DNA of 28,756 nt from Actinomycetes bacterium. GTDB taxonomy: Bacteria; Actinomycetota; Actinomycetes; Propionibacteriales; Nocardioidaceae. Below are positions 14,128 to 21,634 of this stretch, in pieces. Made by a program: the position numbers and the translations under genes. Under the pieces are notes generated by a model, which was given only the letters and a program-made list of their open reading frames with translations, did no database searches and had not been told where the DNA came from. The stretch covers positions 1 to 28,756 of the forward strand of contig JAEWOG010000038.1 in assembly GCA_023460975.1 (NCBI GenBank). The letters are read 5' to 3'. Position 1 is the stretch's first letter; each line of letters begins with the position of its first letter.

Positions 14128-14604
14128 TCACCCTCGTACGACGAGCGCAGTCGCGATCGCGGCGACGCCCTCGCCGCGTCCCGTCAGGCCGAGCCCGTCG
14201 GTGGTCGTGGCCGACACCGTCACCGGCGCGCCTGCCGCAGCGGAGAGGGCGGCCTCGGCCTCAGCGCGTCGTGGCCCGAGCCGGGGGCGGTTGCCGATCA
14301 CCTGGACCGCCACGTTGCCGATCTCGAACCCGGCCGCGCGGACGCGCCGCGCCGTCTCCGCGAGCAGAGTGGCCCCGGATGCGCCCGCCCACTGCGGCTC
14401 GGCGGTGCCGAAGTTGCTGCCCAGATCCCCCAGGCCTGCGGCGGAGAAGAGGGCGTCGCACGCCGCGTGGGCGGCGACGTCGGCGTCCGAGTGCCCCTCC
14501 AATCCGCACGCCTCATCGGGGAAGTGCAGGCCAGCCACGTGCATGGGCACACCCTCCACGAGGCGGTGGACGTCGGTGCCGATGCCGGTGCGCGGGATGT
14601 TCAC
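14128..14604 (-). CDS. ispF: 2-C-methyl-D-erythritol 2,4-cyclodiphosphate synthase
   Basis: MEP pathway enzyme cyclising CDP-ME 2-phosphate to ME-cPP, 158 aa (usual length about 157). The divalent metal site D11 and H13 in TGIGTDVHRL is present, as are the signature segment LEGHSDADVAAHAACDALFSAAGLGDLGSNF and the C-terminal ATTTDGLGLTGRGEGVAAIA. The start is the GTG at 14604 directly before NIPRTGIGTDVH; a longer in-frame reading upstream would run through the divergent oxidoreductase gene. CATCAT lies 6 bases before the GTG as a weak -10. It is upstream of ispD on the same strand, forming an ispF-ispD pair in inverted order relative to the usual ispD-ispF. Confidence 0.95.
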   Translation of the reverse strand: MNIPRTGIGTDVHRLVEGVPMHVAGLHFPDEACGLEGHSDADVAAHAACDALFSAAGLGDLGSNFGTAEPQWAGASGATLLAETARRVRAAGFEIGNVAVQVIGNRPRLGPRRAEAEAALSAAAGAPVTVSATTTDGLGLTGRGEGVAAIATALVVRG

Positions 14605-14664
14605 ACTGCGATGATGCCGCAGGGTGAATCGGTCAGGCGCAGTGGTCTCCGACACAATGTCCGG

Positions 14665-16197
14665 ATGGACACCGAGCAGGGGCGCTGGGCGCTGGCTGGG
14701 GTGGCTGCGGGAGTCGCAGGCACCGCAGCGTCGTACGCCGCGTCCATGGTGTTCACGATCCGGGATGCGCCGCTCATGGCCATCACTGACGTCCTCGCCC
14801 AAGTGACTCCGGAGGAGTTCGTCCAGCGCGCCCTCGGGTTCCTCGGCGGCGCGGGCGCTGGGCTGCTGATCGTGGTCCTCGTGGCTCTGCTCGGGGCCGG
14901 CTTCGCGTGGGCGGGGATGCTGCGGCGCACCCACTGGTGGGCGCCGCTCCCGTTGTGGGCGGTGCTGTCCGCCATCGGCGCGGCCGCAACCCTCGTCGGC
15001 GCCGAGCACGTACGGCTCCAGGATGTGTCGCCGTTCGTCATTGGTGCGGGCACGGCAGCGCTCCTGATGGAGCTGCTGGCGCTGCTCCTGGAGCGCACCT
15101 CGGTGCGGGAGGAGGCGGGCGCACCCGGGCGTCGGGGTTTCCTGATCGCGGTGGGTGTGGTCGCGGTGAGCTCGATCGCGCTCGGCGTCGTCAGCCGCGT
15201 CATCGGGACCGACCGGCGCCACGTCGCCGAGATGCGTCGCCTGCTCCGCCTGGAGGGGTTGACGCGCGGGCGGATGCCGGCCTCTGCGGAGTTGGGTGTG
15301 CCCGGTGTCAGCGCCTGGCAGACGCCGACCGAGGAGTTCTTCGTCCACCACGAGTCGTTCGCGGTGCCAGCCGTGGAACCCGACGAGTGGTGGCTGCGCA
15401 TCCACGGTCTGGTCGACCGCGAACTGCGCGTGAGCTACCGCGAGATGGTCAGCCGCGAGCTCACCGAGTCATGGATCACGCTGGCCGGCGTGCACAACGA
15501 GGTCGGCGGCGACCAGATCGGGAACGCGTGGTGGTCGGGCGTGCTGCTGAGCGAGCTGTTGGCATCGGCGGGGGTCAAGGCCGGCGCCGACTGCGTCGTC
15601 CAGACGGGCGCCGACGGGTGGAAGTGCGCCACACCGCTGAGCGCCCTCACCGATGACCGCGGGGCCATGCTCGCGGTGGGGATGAACGGGCGCCCGCTGC
15701 CCATCGAGCATGGCTTCCCCGCTCGTACGATCGTGCCGGGGCTCTTCGGCGACGTCTCGGCGGCCAAGTGGGTCGTGGACCTCGAGGTGACGCGCTTCGC
15801 CGTCCTCGACGACGACTTTGCCGACGACGGCTGGTCGGTGCGGGCCCCGATCAAGCCGAGTGCCCGCATCGACGTCCCGGCGGCCGGGGAGCAGGTGGAT
15901 CCGGGCGTGCTCAGGGTGGGCGGGGTGGCGTGGGCTCCGCCCTCCGGCGTGGACCGGGTGGAGGTGTCCCTCGACGGCGGCGAGTGGATGGTCGCCACGC
16001 TGGGCGGCACGGCCGGGCCCGACACGTGGGCCCAGTGGACCCACGAGTTCACCGTCGCCCCCGGCGACCACCTGCTGGTCGCGCGCGTGACCGACGCTGA
16101 GGGCAACGTGCAGACGAGTGTCCGCACCGATCCCAAGCCCGATGGCGCCACCGGTTGGCACACGGTGGAGTTCTCGGTGGTGCGCCCGGACGCGTGA
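14665..16197 (+). CDS. Membrane-anchored sulfite-oxidase-fold molybdopterin protein lacking the Mo-ligand cysteine
   Basis: A protein of 510 aa. The N-terminal part has about five hydrophobic segments (roughly 8-30, 58-83, 95-112, 122-144 and 156-178). It is followed by an oxidoreductase molybdopterin-binding domain (about 220-385) and a Mo-co dimerisation/Ig-like domain (395-508: GVAWAPPSGVDRVEVSLDGGEWMVA). Close relatives read TLTCVSNEVGG, where Cys binds molybdenum; here the segment is ITLAGVHNEVGG, with G275 (codon GGC at 15487) in the cysteine position. Family landmarks MNGRPLPIEHGFPARTIVPGLFG and AAKWVVDLEVTRF are kept, but a YWVPRGW-like segment usual after these seems missing. Enzyme activity is therefore doubtful. 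The start is ATG 14665, with CACAAT 6 bases upstream, divergent from ispF. Confidence 0.85.
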   Translation: MDTEQGRWALAGVAAGVAGTAASYAASMVFTIRDAPLMAITDVLAQVTPEEFVQRALGFLGGAGAGLLIVVLVALLGAGFAWAGMLRRTHWWAPLPLWAVLSAIGAAATLVGAEHVRLQDVSPFVIGAGTAALLMELLALLLERTSVREEAGAPGRRGFLIAVGVVAVSSIALGVVSRVIGTDRRHVAEMRRLLRLEGLTRGRMPASAELGVPGVSAWQTPTEEFFVHHESFAVPAVEPDEWWLRIHGLVDRELRVSYREMVSRELTESWITLAGVHNEVGGDQIGNAWWSGVLLSELLASAGVKAGADCVVQTGADGWKCATPLSALTDDRGAMLAVGMNGRPLPIEHGFPARTIVPGLFGDVSAAKWVVDLEVTRFAVLDDDFADDGWSVRAPIKPSARIDVPAAGEQVDPGVLRVGGVAWAPPSGVDRVEVSLDGGEWMVATLGGTAGPDTWAQWTHEFTVAPGDHLLVARVTDAEGNVQTSVRTDPKPDGATGWHTVEFSVVRPDA

Positions 16198-16244
16198 GCC
16201 GTGCGGCCCCCTGGAGTCAGGCGGGCACGTTCAGGCGGGCAGGA

Positions 16245-17504
16245 TCAGGAGTTGCGGATCACGTACGCGGTGCCGTTGCTGGCGGTGAGCCAGATCTTCT
16301 CCAGTTCGGCGCGGTCGTACGTCCGCCGCACGGCGCCGTTGCTGGCTCCGGCCGGGTCGTTGACGACCGGGTTGCCGGCGGCGTCGAAGCCGACGAGCAC
16401 GATGAGGTGGCCATTGCTCGAGGTGAGCGGGCCTCCGGTCAGCTGCCCACGGGAGAACGCGATCGACAGCACCAGAGGAACGCCCTGGGCGATGTAGGTC
16501 TCGGCCTCGGCGAGGTCGGCCATGCGGGTCACGTACGCGTCCCCGGCCACCAGCGTGGCGGCGTAGGCGGTGTTGAAGGCCCAGTTGCCCGTGCCCGAGT
16601 AGCCGTGGTCGTACACGCGCCGTGCCGTGTGGTCGACGACCGCGTCGGTGTGGTTGGCGGGCACGCCGACGACGGGCGGGATCAGGCCGTACCCCGCGAG
16701 CACCATGGCCGTCGAGGTGGGCGAGCACCATGCGGTGCCGCCGCCGCCGAACTGGGGGTAGTGCCCGCGATGGGTCATCTGTGAGTACGACGGGACGGGG
16801 AGTACGGTCCCCGCCGCCGCTCCGGGTTGCGAGGTGGCCCCCAGCGTGCGGGGGGCGCTCGCGACCGCTCCGACTCGTTCCAGGGCAACCGTGTGGCCCT
16901 TGCCGCGGCCCTTGAACATGACCACGCGTACCTGCCAGGCGGTGACGGTGGAGGTGGCCTGCCAGGTGTCCACGGAGACCTTGCCGAGGTCGTCGCTCTG
17001 CCCCGAGAACGTCGTACGGCGCACCTTGGGGTTGTCGAGGGCCCAGTCGGCGATCGTGTCCCAGCTGCCCTGCGCGCCGTCGGTGCCGCGGGCGCGGATC
17101 TGCACCCGGACGAAGGCGTCGCCGGAGGTGGTGGCCTCCCAGGACGGAAGGATCTGCGTGGAGTCGAACCCCGGCGTCACCCAGGGCGAGGTCCAGGTGC
17201 CGGTGCGATAGACGCGGCCGTGCACCTTGCGGCGCTTCGGCTTGCCGATCACGACCGTGTCGCCCACCACCGTGGCGTTGCCCCGGCGCCCAGCGAGGAA
17301 GTCGGCGTTGGTGCCCCACGACACGTGCCCGATCTGCGCGGTGCGGCGCCCGGCAGCCGGGTCGTGGGCAGCCGGGTCGTGGGAGGCGTCGGCGGCTGAC
17401 CCGCTGGTGGCGGTGAGCAGGCCCAGTGGCAGGGCGAGCGTCGTCAGTACGGCCAGGGTGCGGGTCGACGTGCGGCGGCGGAGCCGGAGAGTGGCGCGGG
17501 ACAC
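16245..17504 (-). CDS. Secreted C39-like cysteine peptidase
   Basis: Exported protein of 419 aa. An Arg-rich n-region and hydrophobic core (TLAVLTTLALPLGLLTATSGSA, ending near residue 38) form a signal peptide. Residues about 60-215 are a beta-rich domain of unknown function, perhaps for binding cell-wall or carbohydrate ligands. Residues 233-419 are a papain-like C39_2 peptidase domain: Q242 in PSYSQ, C260 in AWCSPTSTAMVL, H366 in SNGHLIVLVGFD and D383 in VVNDPAG give a full active site. The substrate is unknown; related proteins are linked to peptidoglycan or secreted-protein processing. The start is the GTG at 17504, with TATCGT exactly 6 bases upstream (17516-17511), suggesting leaderless mRNA. 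The 47 bases between this gene and the oxidoreductase gene contain direct CAGGCGGGCA repeats but no clear terminator. Confidence 0.88.
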   Translation of the reverse strand: MSRATLRLRRRTSTRTLAVLTTLALPLGLLTATSGSAADASHDPAAHDPAAGRRTAQIGHVSWGTNADFLAGRRGNATVVGDTVVIGKPKRRKVHGRVYRTGTWTSPWVTPGFDSTQILPSWEATTSGDAFVRVQIRARGTDGAQGSWDTIADWALDNPKVRRTTFSGQSDDLGKVSVDTWQATSTVTAWQVRVVMFKGRGKGHTVALERVGAVASAPRTLGATSQPGAAAGTVLPVPSYSQMTHRGHYPQFGGGGTAWCSPTSTAMVLAGYGLIPPVVGVPANHTDAVVDHTARRVYDHGYSGTGNWAFNTAYAATLVAGDAYVTRMADLAEAETYIAQGVPLVLSIAFSRGQLTGGPLTSSNGHLIVLVGFDAAGNPVVNDPAGASNGAVRRTYDRAELEKIWLTASNGTAYVIRNS

Positions 17505-17596
17505 CCCGCGACGATAACCCGGCAGGTCCCACAGGTCACACCAGTCACAGAATCGGCCCCGGGCGCGGGGACTGCGGCCTGAGCGTGGGCGCCCCC

Positions 17597-17602
17597 TAGA
17601 CT
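17597..17602 (+). promoter_or_regulatory. cysS -10 box (leaderless)
   Basis: TAGACT fits TANNNT and lies exactly 6 bases before the cysS GTG (17609). The transcript should start at the start codon; there is no Shine-Dalgarno. The divergent peptidase gene has the same arrangement 80 bases away. Confidence 0.6.
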
Positions 17603-17608
17603 TGCCGG

Positions 17609-19027
17609 GTGACTTTGAGGCTCCACGACACCGCCACCCGCGAGACCCGCGACTTCGTACCGCTGCGCGCGGGCAAGGTCGGGATCTACGTCTGTGGCCT
17701 CACCGTGCAGTCCGAGCCCCACGTGGGCCACGTGCGCTCCGCGGTCAACTTCGACGTCCTGCGCCGCTGGCTCATGGCCAAGGGTTATGACGTCGACTTC
17801 ATCCGCAACGTCACCGACATCGACGACAAGATCCTCGCCAAGTCTGCCGAGCGCGGCATGCACTGGTACGAGCTCGCCCAGCGGATGCAGCGCGAGCTCG
17901 GACGGGTCCTGGACTCGCTCAACGTCATGGCGCCCACCTACGAGCCCGGCGCGTCCGGCACCGTGCCCGAGATCCTCGAGCTGATCGGTCAGCTCATCGA
18001 CGCGGGGCACGCGTATGCGGCGCAGGACGGCTCAGGCGACGTCTACTTCGACGTGCGCAGCTGGCCCTCGTACGGCGAACTCACCCGGCAGCGGGTCGAC
18101 GACATGGAGCCCGCCACCGACGCCGACCCGCGCGGCAAGCGCGACCCGCGTGATTTCGCGCTCTGGAAGGGCTGGAAGTCGGACAGCGAGCCGGCGAGCG
18201 CGGCCTGGCCCTCCCCGTACGGCCCCGGTCGCCCCGGCTGGCACATCGAGTGCTCGGCGATGGCCGGCAAATACCTGGGCGAGGCGTTCGACATCCACGG
18301 GGGCGGCGTGGACCTGCGCTTCCCGCACCACGAGAACGAGCAGGCGCAGTCGCGCGCGGCCGGCCACCCGTTCGCGTCGTACTGGATGCACAACGCGTGG
18401 ATCACCACGGCCGGCGAAAAGATGAGCAAGTCGCTCGGCAACTCCCTCCTCGTGCCCGAGGTGCTCAAGCGCGTGCGCGGCATCGAGCTGCGCTTCTACG
18501 TGGTGGCCGCTCACTACCGCTCGCACGTGGAGTTCTCGTTCGAGGCGCTCGACGAGGCCGCCAAGGCGTTCCGGCGCATCGAGTCCTTCGTGCTGCGCGC
18601 CGCCGAGGTAGCCGGCACCCAGCCTGCGATGGGCGAGGTGCCGCAGGCGTACGCGGACGCCCTCGACGACGACCTGGGCACCCCGGCCGCAGTGGCGGTG
18701 CTGCACGAGACGGTGCGCGAAGGCAACAAATTGCTGGCCGACGGCGCCGACGCGGCGCAGGTGCTGGCGATCGCGGGTGCGGTGCGGGCCATGCTCGACG
18801 TCCTCGGGCTCGACCCGTACGACCCGGCGTGGTCCGCGAGCGCGGCGGCGGACGACGACCGACTCACGGGCGTCGTCGACGCCCTCGTGGCAGGACTGAT
18901 CGCGGAGCGGACCGCCGCCCGCGATGCGAAGGACTGGGCGCGCGCAGACGCGATCCGGGACCAGATCAAGGCAGCTGGCATCGAGGTGACCGACACCCCG
19001 TCCGGCCCGAAGTGGAGCGTGAGCTGA
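17609..19027 (+). CDS. cysS: Cysteinyl-tRNA synthetase
   Basis: Class I aminoacyl-tRNA synthetase charging tRNA-Cys, 472 aa. The HIGH motif appears as HVGH (38-41) and KMSKS as 271-275 in GEKMSKSLGN. The zinc site that selects cysteine is complete: C29 (YVCGLTV), C215 (WHIECSAM), H240 and E244 (FPHHENEQ). The C-terminal anticodon-binding region ends DTPSGPKWSVS. Family members also include MshC, which lacks this C-terminal region, so CysS is the right call. The GTG start is adopted because of the -10 box 6 bases upstream and the conserved LRLHDTATRETRDF. rlmB follows after one base, forming an operon with it and the metallophosphoesterase gene. This order is conserved in actinobacteria. Confidence 0.97.
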   Translation: MTLRLHDTATRETRDFVPLRAGKVGIYVCGLTVQSEPHVGHVRSAVNFDVLRRWLMAKGYDVDFIRNVTDIDDKILAKSAERGMHWYELAQRMQRELGRVLDSLNVMAPTYEPGASGTVPEILELIGQLIDAGHAYAAQDGSGDVYFDVRSWPSYGELTRQRVDDMEPATDADPRGKRDPRDFALWKGWKSDSEPASAAWPSPYGPGRPGWHIECSAMAGKYLGEAFDIHGGGVDLRFPHHENEQAQSRAAGHPFASYWMHNAWITTAGEKMSKSLGNSLLVPEVLKRVRGIELRFYVVAAHYRSHVEFSFEALDEAAKAFRRIESFVLRAAEVAGTQPAMGEVPQAYADALDDDLGTPAAVAVLHETVREGNKLLADGADAAQVLAIAGAVRAMLDVLGLDPYDPAWSASAAADDDRLTGVVDALVAGLIAERTAARDAKDWARADAIRDQIKAAGIEVTDTPSGPKWSVS

Positions 19028-19028
19028 C

Positions 19029-19982
19029 GTGGCAGGCAATTCCCAACGGCGCGGAGCCATCCGCAAGTCCGGCAAGGGCGCGACCATCGGGTCGGGCGGC
19101 AAGGTCCGCCGCGGCCTCGAGGGCAAGGGGCCCACTCCCAAGGCGGTCGACCGTCCCAACCACAAGGCATACAAGGCTGCGCAGAAGTCCGAGCGAGCCC
19201 AGCAGGGGCGCCCCAAGCGCCGTACGGTCGGCGAGGCCGAGTGGATCGCGGGCCGCAACTCCGTGGTGGAGGCGCTGCGCGCCCACATCCCCGTGACGTC
19301 GCTGCACGTGGCCGAGGGCGCCGAGCGCGACGGTCGGCTGCGCGAGATCTTCAAGATGGCCGCCGAGCAGGGGCTGAGCATTCTCGAGGTCACCCGCCAC
19401 GAGATGGACCGGATGACCGGCGGCGTGGTCCACCAGGGCGTCGTCGCTCGGCTCCCCGCCTTCGAGTACGCCCACGCCGACGACCTCGTCGTCGACGCGG
19501 TCAAGAGCGGCGACACGCCCCTCATCGTGGCGCTCGACTCGATCACCGACCCCCGCAACCTGGGCGCGATCATCCGCTCGGCCGCCGGGTTCGGCGTTCA
19601 CGGCATCGTGATCCCCGAGCGGCGCGCGGCCGGCATGACGGCCAGCGCGTGGAAGACGAGCGCCGGCGCGGCTGCCCGCCTCCCGATCGCCCAGACGGTC
19701 AACATGACGCGTCAGATCAAGGCGTACCAGGACGCCGGCTGCATGGTCGTCGGCCTCGCTGCGGACGGCGACGTGACGCTGCCCGAGCTGTGCGCGCCCG
19801 ACGGCCTGGCCGCTGGCCCGCTCGTGGTCGTGGTGGGATCCGAAGGCAAGGGCCTGGGCCGACTGGTGGCGGAGACGTGCGACCAGATCGTCTCGATCCC
19901 GATCGCCAGTTCGCTGGAATCCCTCAACGCCTCTGTCGCTGCCTCGGTCGCCCTGTACGCGATCAACCAGGCGCGAGCCTGA
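19029..19982 (+). CDS. rlmB: 23S rRNA (guanosine(2251)-2'-O)-methyltransferase RlmB
   Basis: SPOUT (TrmH-family) RNA methyltransferase of 317 aa. An N-terminal lysine/arginine-rich extension (1-65) is typical of actinobacterial members. It is followed by an L30e-like substrate-binding domain (70-145: WIAGRNSVVEAL ... VVHQGVVARL) and the SPOUT domain with motif 1 ALDSITDPRNLGAIIRSA, motif 2 VVVVGSEGKGLGRLV and motif 3 IPIASSLESLNASVAASVALY, which forms the knotted SAM site. The family methylates the ribose of G2251 in 23S rRNA; some actinobacterial homologues act on other sites, so the exact nucleotide is inferred. It starts at GTG 19029, one base after the cysS stop, and is translationally coupled. 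Confidence 0.93.
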   Translation: MAGNSQRRGAIRKSGKGATIGSGGKVRRGLEGKGPTPKAVDRPNHKAYKAAQKSERAQQGRPKRRTVGEAEWIAGRNSVVEALRAHIPVTSLHVAEGAERDGRLREIFKMAAEQGLSILEVTRHEMDRMTGGVVHQGVVARLPAFEYAHADDLVVDAVKSGDTPLIVALDSITDPRNLGAIIRSAAGFGVHGIVIPERRAAGMTASAWKTSAGAAARLPIAQTVNMTRQIKAYQDAGCMVVGLAADGDVTLPELCAPDGLAAGPLVVVVGSEGKGLGRLVAETCDQIVSIPIASSLESLNASVAASVALYAINQARA

Positions 19983-19985
19983 GCG

Positions 19986-21578
19986 ATGCCGAGGACCGTG
20001 GCGGTCACCGCACGCCTGACGCGTGTGGCCCTCATGGTGTCCGTGTGGCTCCTGCTGGGCTTCGTCAGCGGTTCGGCGTTCCTGCTGGGCGACTCCCGCT
20101 CGATGGTGCTCGCCGGGCACGAGGCCGTGGTGCGGCCCAGTCTGGACAACCATGCGGTGATCCACACCGGGCCCCTGCTGCCGGACCTGCGGATGCCGTT
20201 GCGCAGCCCGGTCGGTCTCGACATCGAGCTCGGGGCCAGCGAGGTCTCCTCGGCGGACCAGCTGGTGGAGCGCTATGCCGTCATCGCGGCGGAGCCGGAG
20301 GCCCAGATCGCCAAGGTCTCCGACGCGGTGGTCGACATGGTCGTCTCCGCGGCTCTGCGAGGGTTCGCGGTGGGGGCCATGCCGGTGGCCGTGTGGGTCC
20401 TCATCGGGAAGTCGCGCCGCCACGAGCTCTACCGGTCGGTGCGCCGCCCCGCCGGCGCCGCGGGTGCGGTGGCGCTGCTGGTCCTGCCCGTGCTGGTGTG
20501 GCAGCCCTGGGACGCCGAGCGCGTGCCCCGGGTCACCTCGGGTGAGTGGATCGGCGTCGAGGAGTTCCTCGACGGCGCCGTCCCGGTGCCGGAGGCGCTG
20601 GCCGGGCTTGAACTGCTGCAGGGCACGACGACGGTGGAGAGCAAGCGGCTGCTCCTGAGTGCGGTGGACACCTACGACAAGTCCAAGGAGTTCTACGACG
20701 CGGCAGCGACCGCGGCCGGCGAGTTGGACCTGCGTACGCCCGAGGCGTCGGAGACGGTGGCGATCCTGGTGAGCGACCGGCACGACAACATCGGGATGGA
20801 CCACGTCGCCCGCGCGATCGCGGATCAGGCGGGAGCCACGGCGATCCTGGACGCCGGTGACGACACCTCGACCGGGCAGGAGTGGGAGGCGTTCAGCCTG
20901 GACTCGCTGGCCCGGGCCTTCCGCGACGTCGACCGTTGGGCCGTCGCTGGCAACCACGACAACGGAACCTTCGTCCGCGAGCACCTGACCGATGCCGGCT
21001 GGGTCATGCCCGAGGGCGATGTCGTCGAGGGGCCGGGCGGGGGTCTGCTGCTCGGCATCGACGACCCCCGGGCGAGCGGGCTGGGCAATTGGCGCGACAC
21101 CACCGGGGCGACCTTCTCGGAAGTGGCCGAGGCCCTGCGCGAGCGGGCGTGCGAGTCCGAGGAGCGCGTCGCGACGCTGCTGGTGCACGACGCCAACCTC
21201 GGCAAGCCTGCGCTGGAGGCCGGGTGCGTGGACCTGGTCGTCGGCGGCCACACGCACGTCCAGGCCGGCCCGACCGAGGTGGTGGCGGAGTCAGGGGCCG
21301 TGGGCTACTCGCTGACCAACGGCACGACGGGCGGGGCGGCGTACGCGATCGCCCTCGGCTCGAAGCCCCGCCGCGACGCCCACGTCAACCTGATCACCTA
21401 CCGCGAGGGGCGTCCGGTCGGCGTGCAGACCGTCAAGTTGCAAACGGACGGCACCTTCGTCGTCTCGGAGTGGACGCAGATCCTGCCGCATGCCGAGGGC
21501 GAGTCGCCGACGGATCGGTTGCCGGCTGTGACGGCCCGAGGGAGTTCTGTTTCAGGAAGTCCATTTTCTGGAACGTGA
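19986..21578 (+). CDS. Membrane-bound metallophosphoesterase
   Basis: A protein of 530 aa. Hydrophobic segments at about 14-35, 118-140 and 157-175 anchor it; the catalytic domain (about 255-500) is probably extracytoplasmic. Calcineurin-like motifs are all present: DRH (264-266) in VSDRHDN, GDD (291-293), GNHD (322-325), H401 in LLVHDA and GHTH (421-424). Together these make a binuclear metal site. The substrate is unknown. The start ATG is 3 bases after the rlmB stop, so it is the third gene of the cysS operon. The last residues (SSVSGSPFSGT) are low-complexity and encoded by a stretch less GC-rich than the rest, running into a hairpin at 21568-21590. Confidence 0.88.
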   Translation: MPRTVAVTARLTRVALMVSVWLLLGFVSGSAFLLGDSRSMVLAGHEAVVRPSLDNHAVIHTGPLLPDLRMPLRSPVGLDIELGASEVSSADQLVERYAVIAAEPEAQIAKVSDAVVDMVVSAALRGFAVGAMPVAVWVLIGKSRRHELYRSVRRPAGAAGAVALLVLPVLVWQPWDAERVPRVTSGEWIGVEEFLDGAVPVPEALAGLELLQGTTTVESKRLLLSAVDTYDKSKEFYDAAATAAGELDLRTPEASETVAILVSDRHDNIGMDHVARAIADQAGATAILDAGDDTSTGQEWEAFSLDSLARAFRDVDRWAVAGNHDNGTFVREHLTDAGWVMPEGDVVEGPGGGLLLGIDDPRASGLGNWRDTTGATFSEVAEALRERACESEERVATLLVHDANLGKPALEAGCVDLVVGGHTHVQAGPTEVVAESGAVGYSLTNGTTGGAAYAIALGSKPRRDAHVNLITYREGRPVGVQTVKLQTDGTFVVSEWTQILPHAEGESPTDRLPAVTARGSSVSGSPFSGT

Positions 21579-21590
21579 GCCCGGTTCCAG
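21568..21590 (+). terminator. Hairpin at the end of the metallophosphoesterase gene
   Basis: CTGGAAC (21568-21574) and GTTCCAG (21584-21590) form a 7-bp stem with a 9-base loop that contains the TGA stop codon (21576-21578). A TTTT precedes it, but no T-tract follows. It could be a weak terminator or an operator in the 56-base gap before the HTH gene. Confidence 0.4.
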
Positions 21591-21634
21591 CCATTGCGCT
21601 CACGACTGTCAGCGCGTAATGGGATGCTCCGCGC

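Noticed and set aside
18966..21257. A 763-codon minus-strand open frame opposite rlmB and the metallophosphoesterase
   Set aside because: Antisense shadow with His/Arg/Asp/Gly bias and no motifs; both plus-strand genes have complete catalytic signatures.
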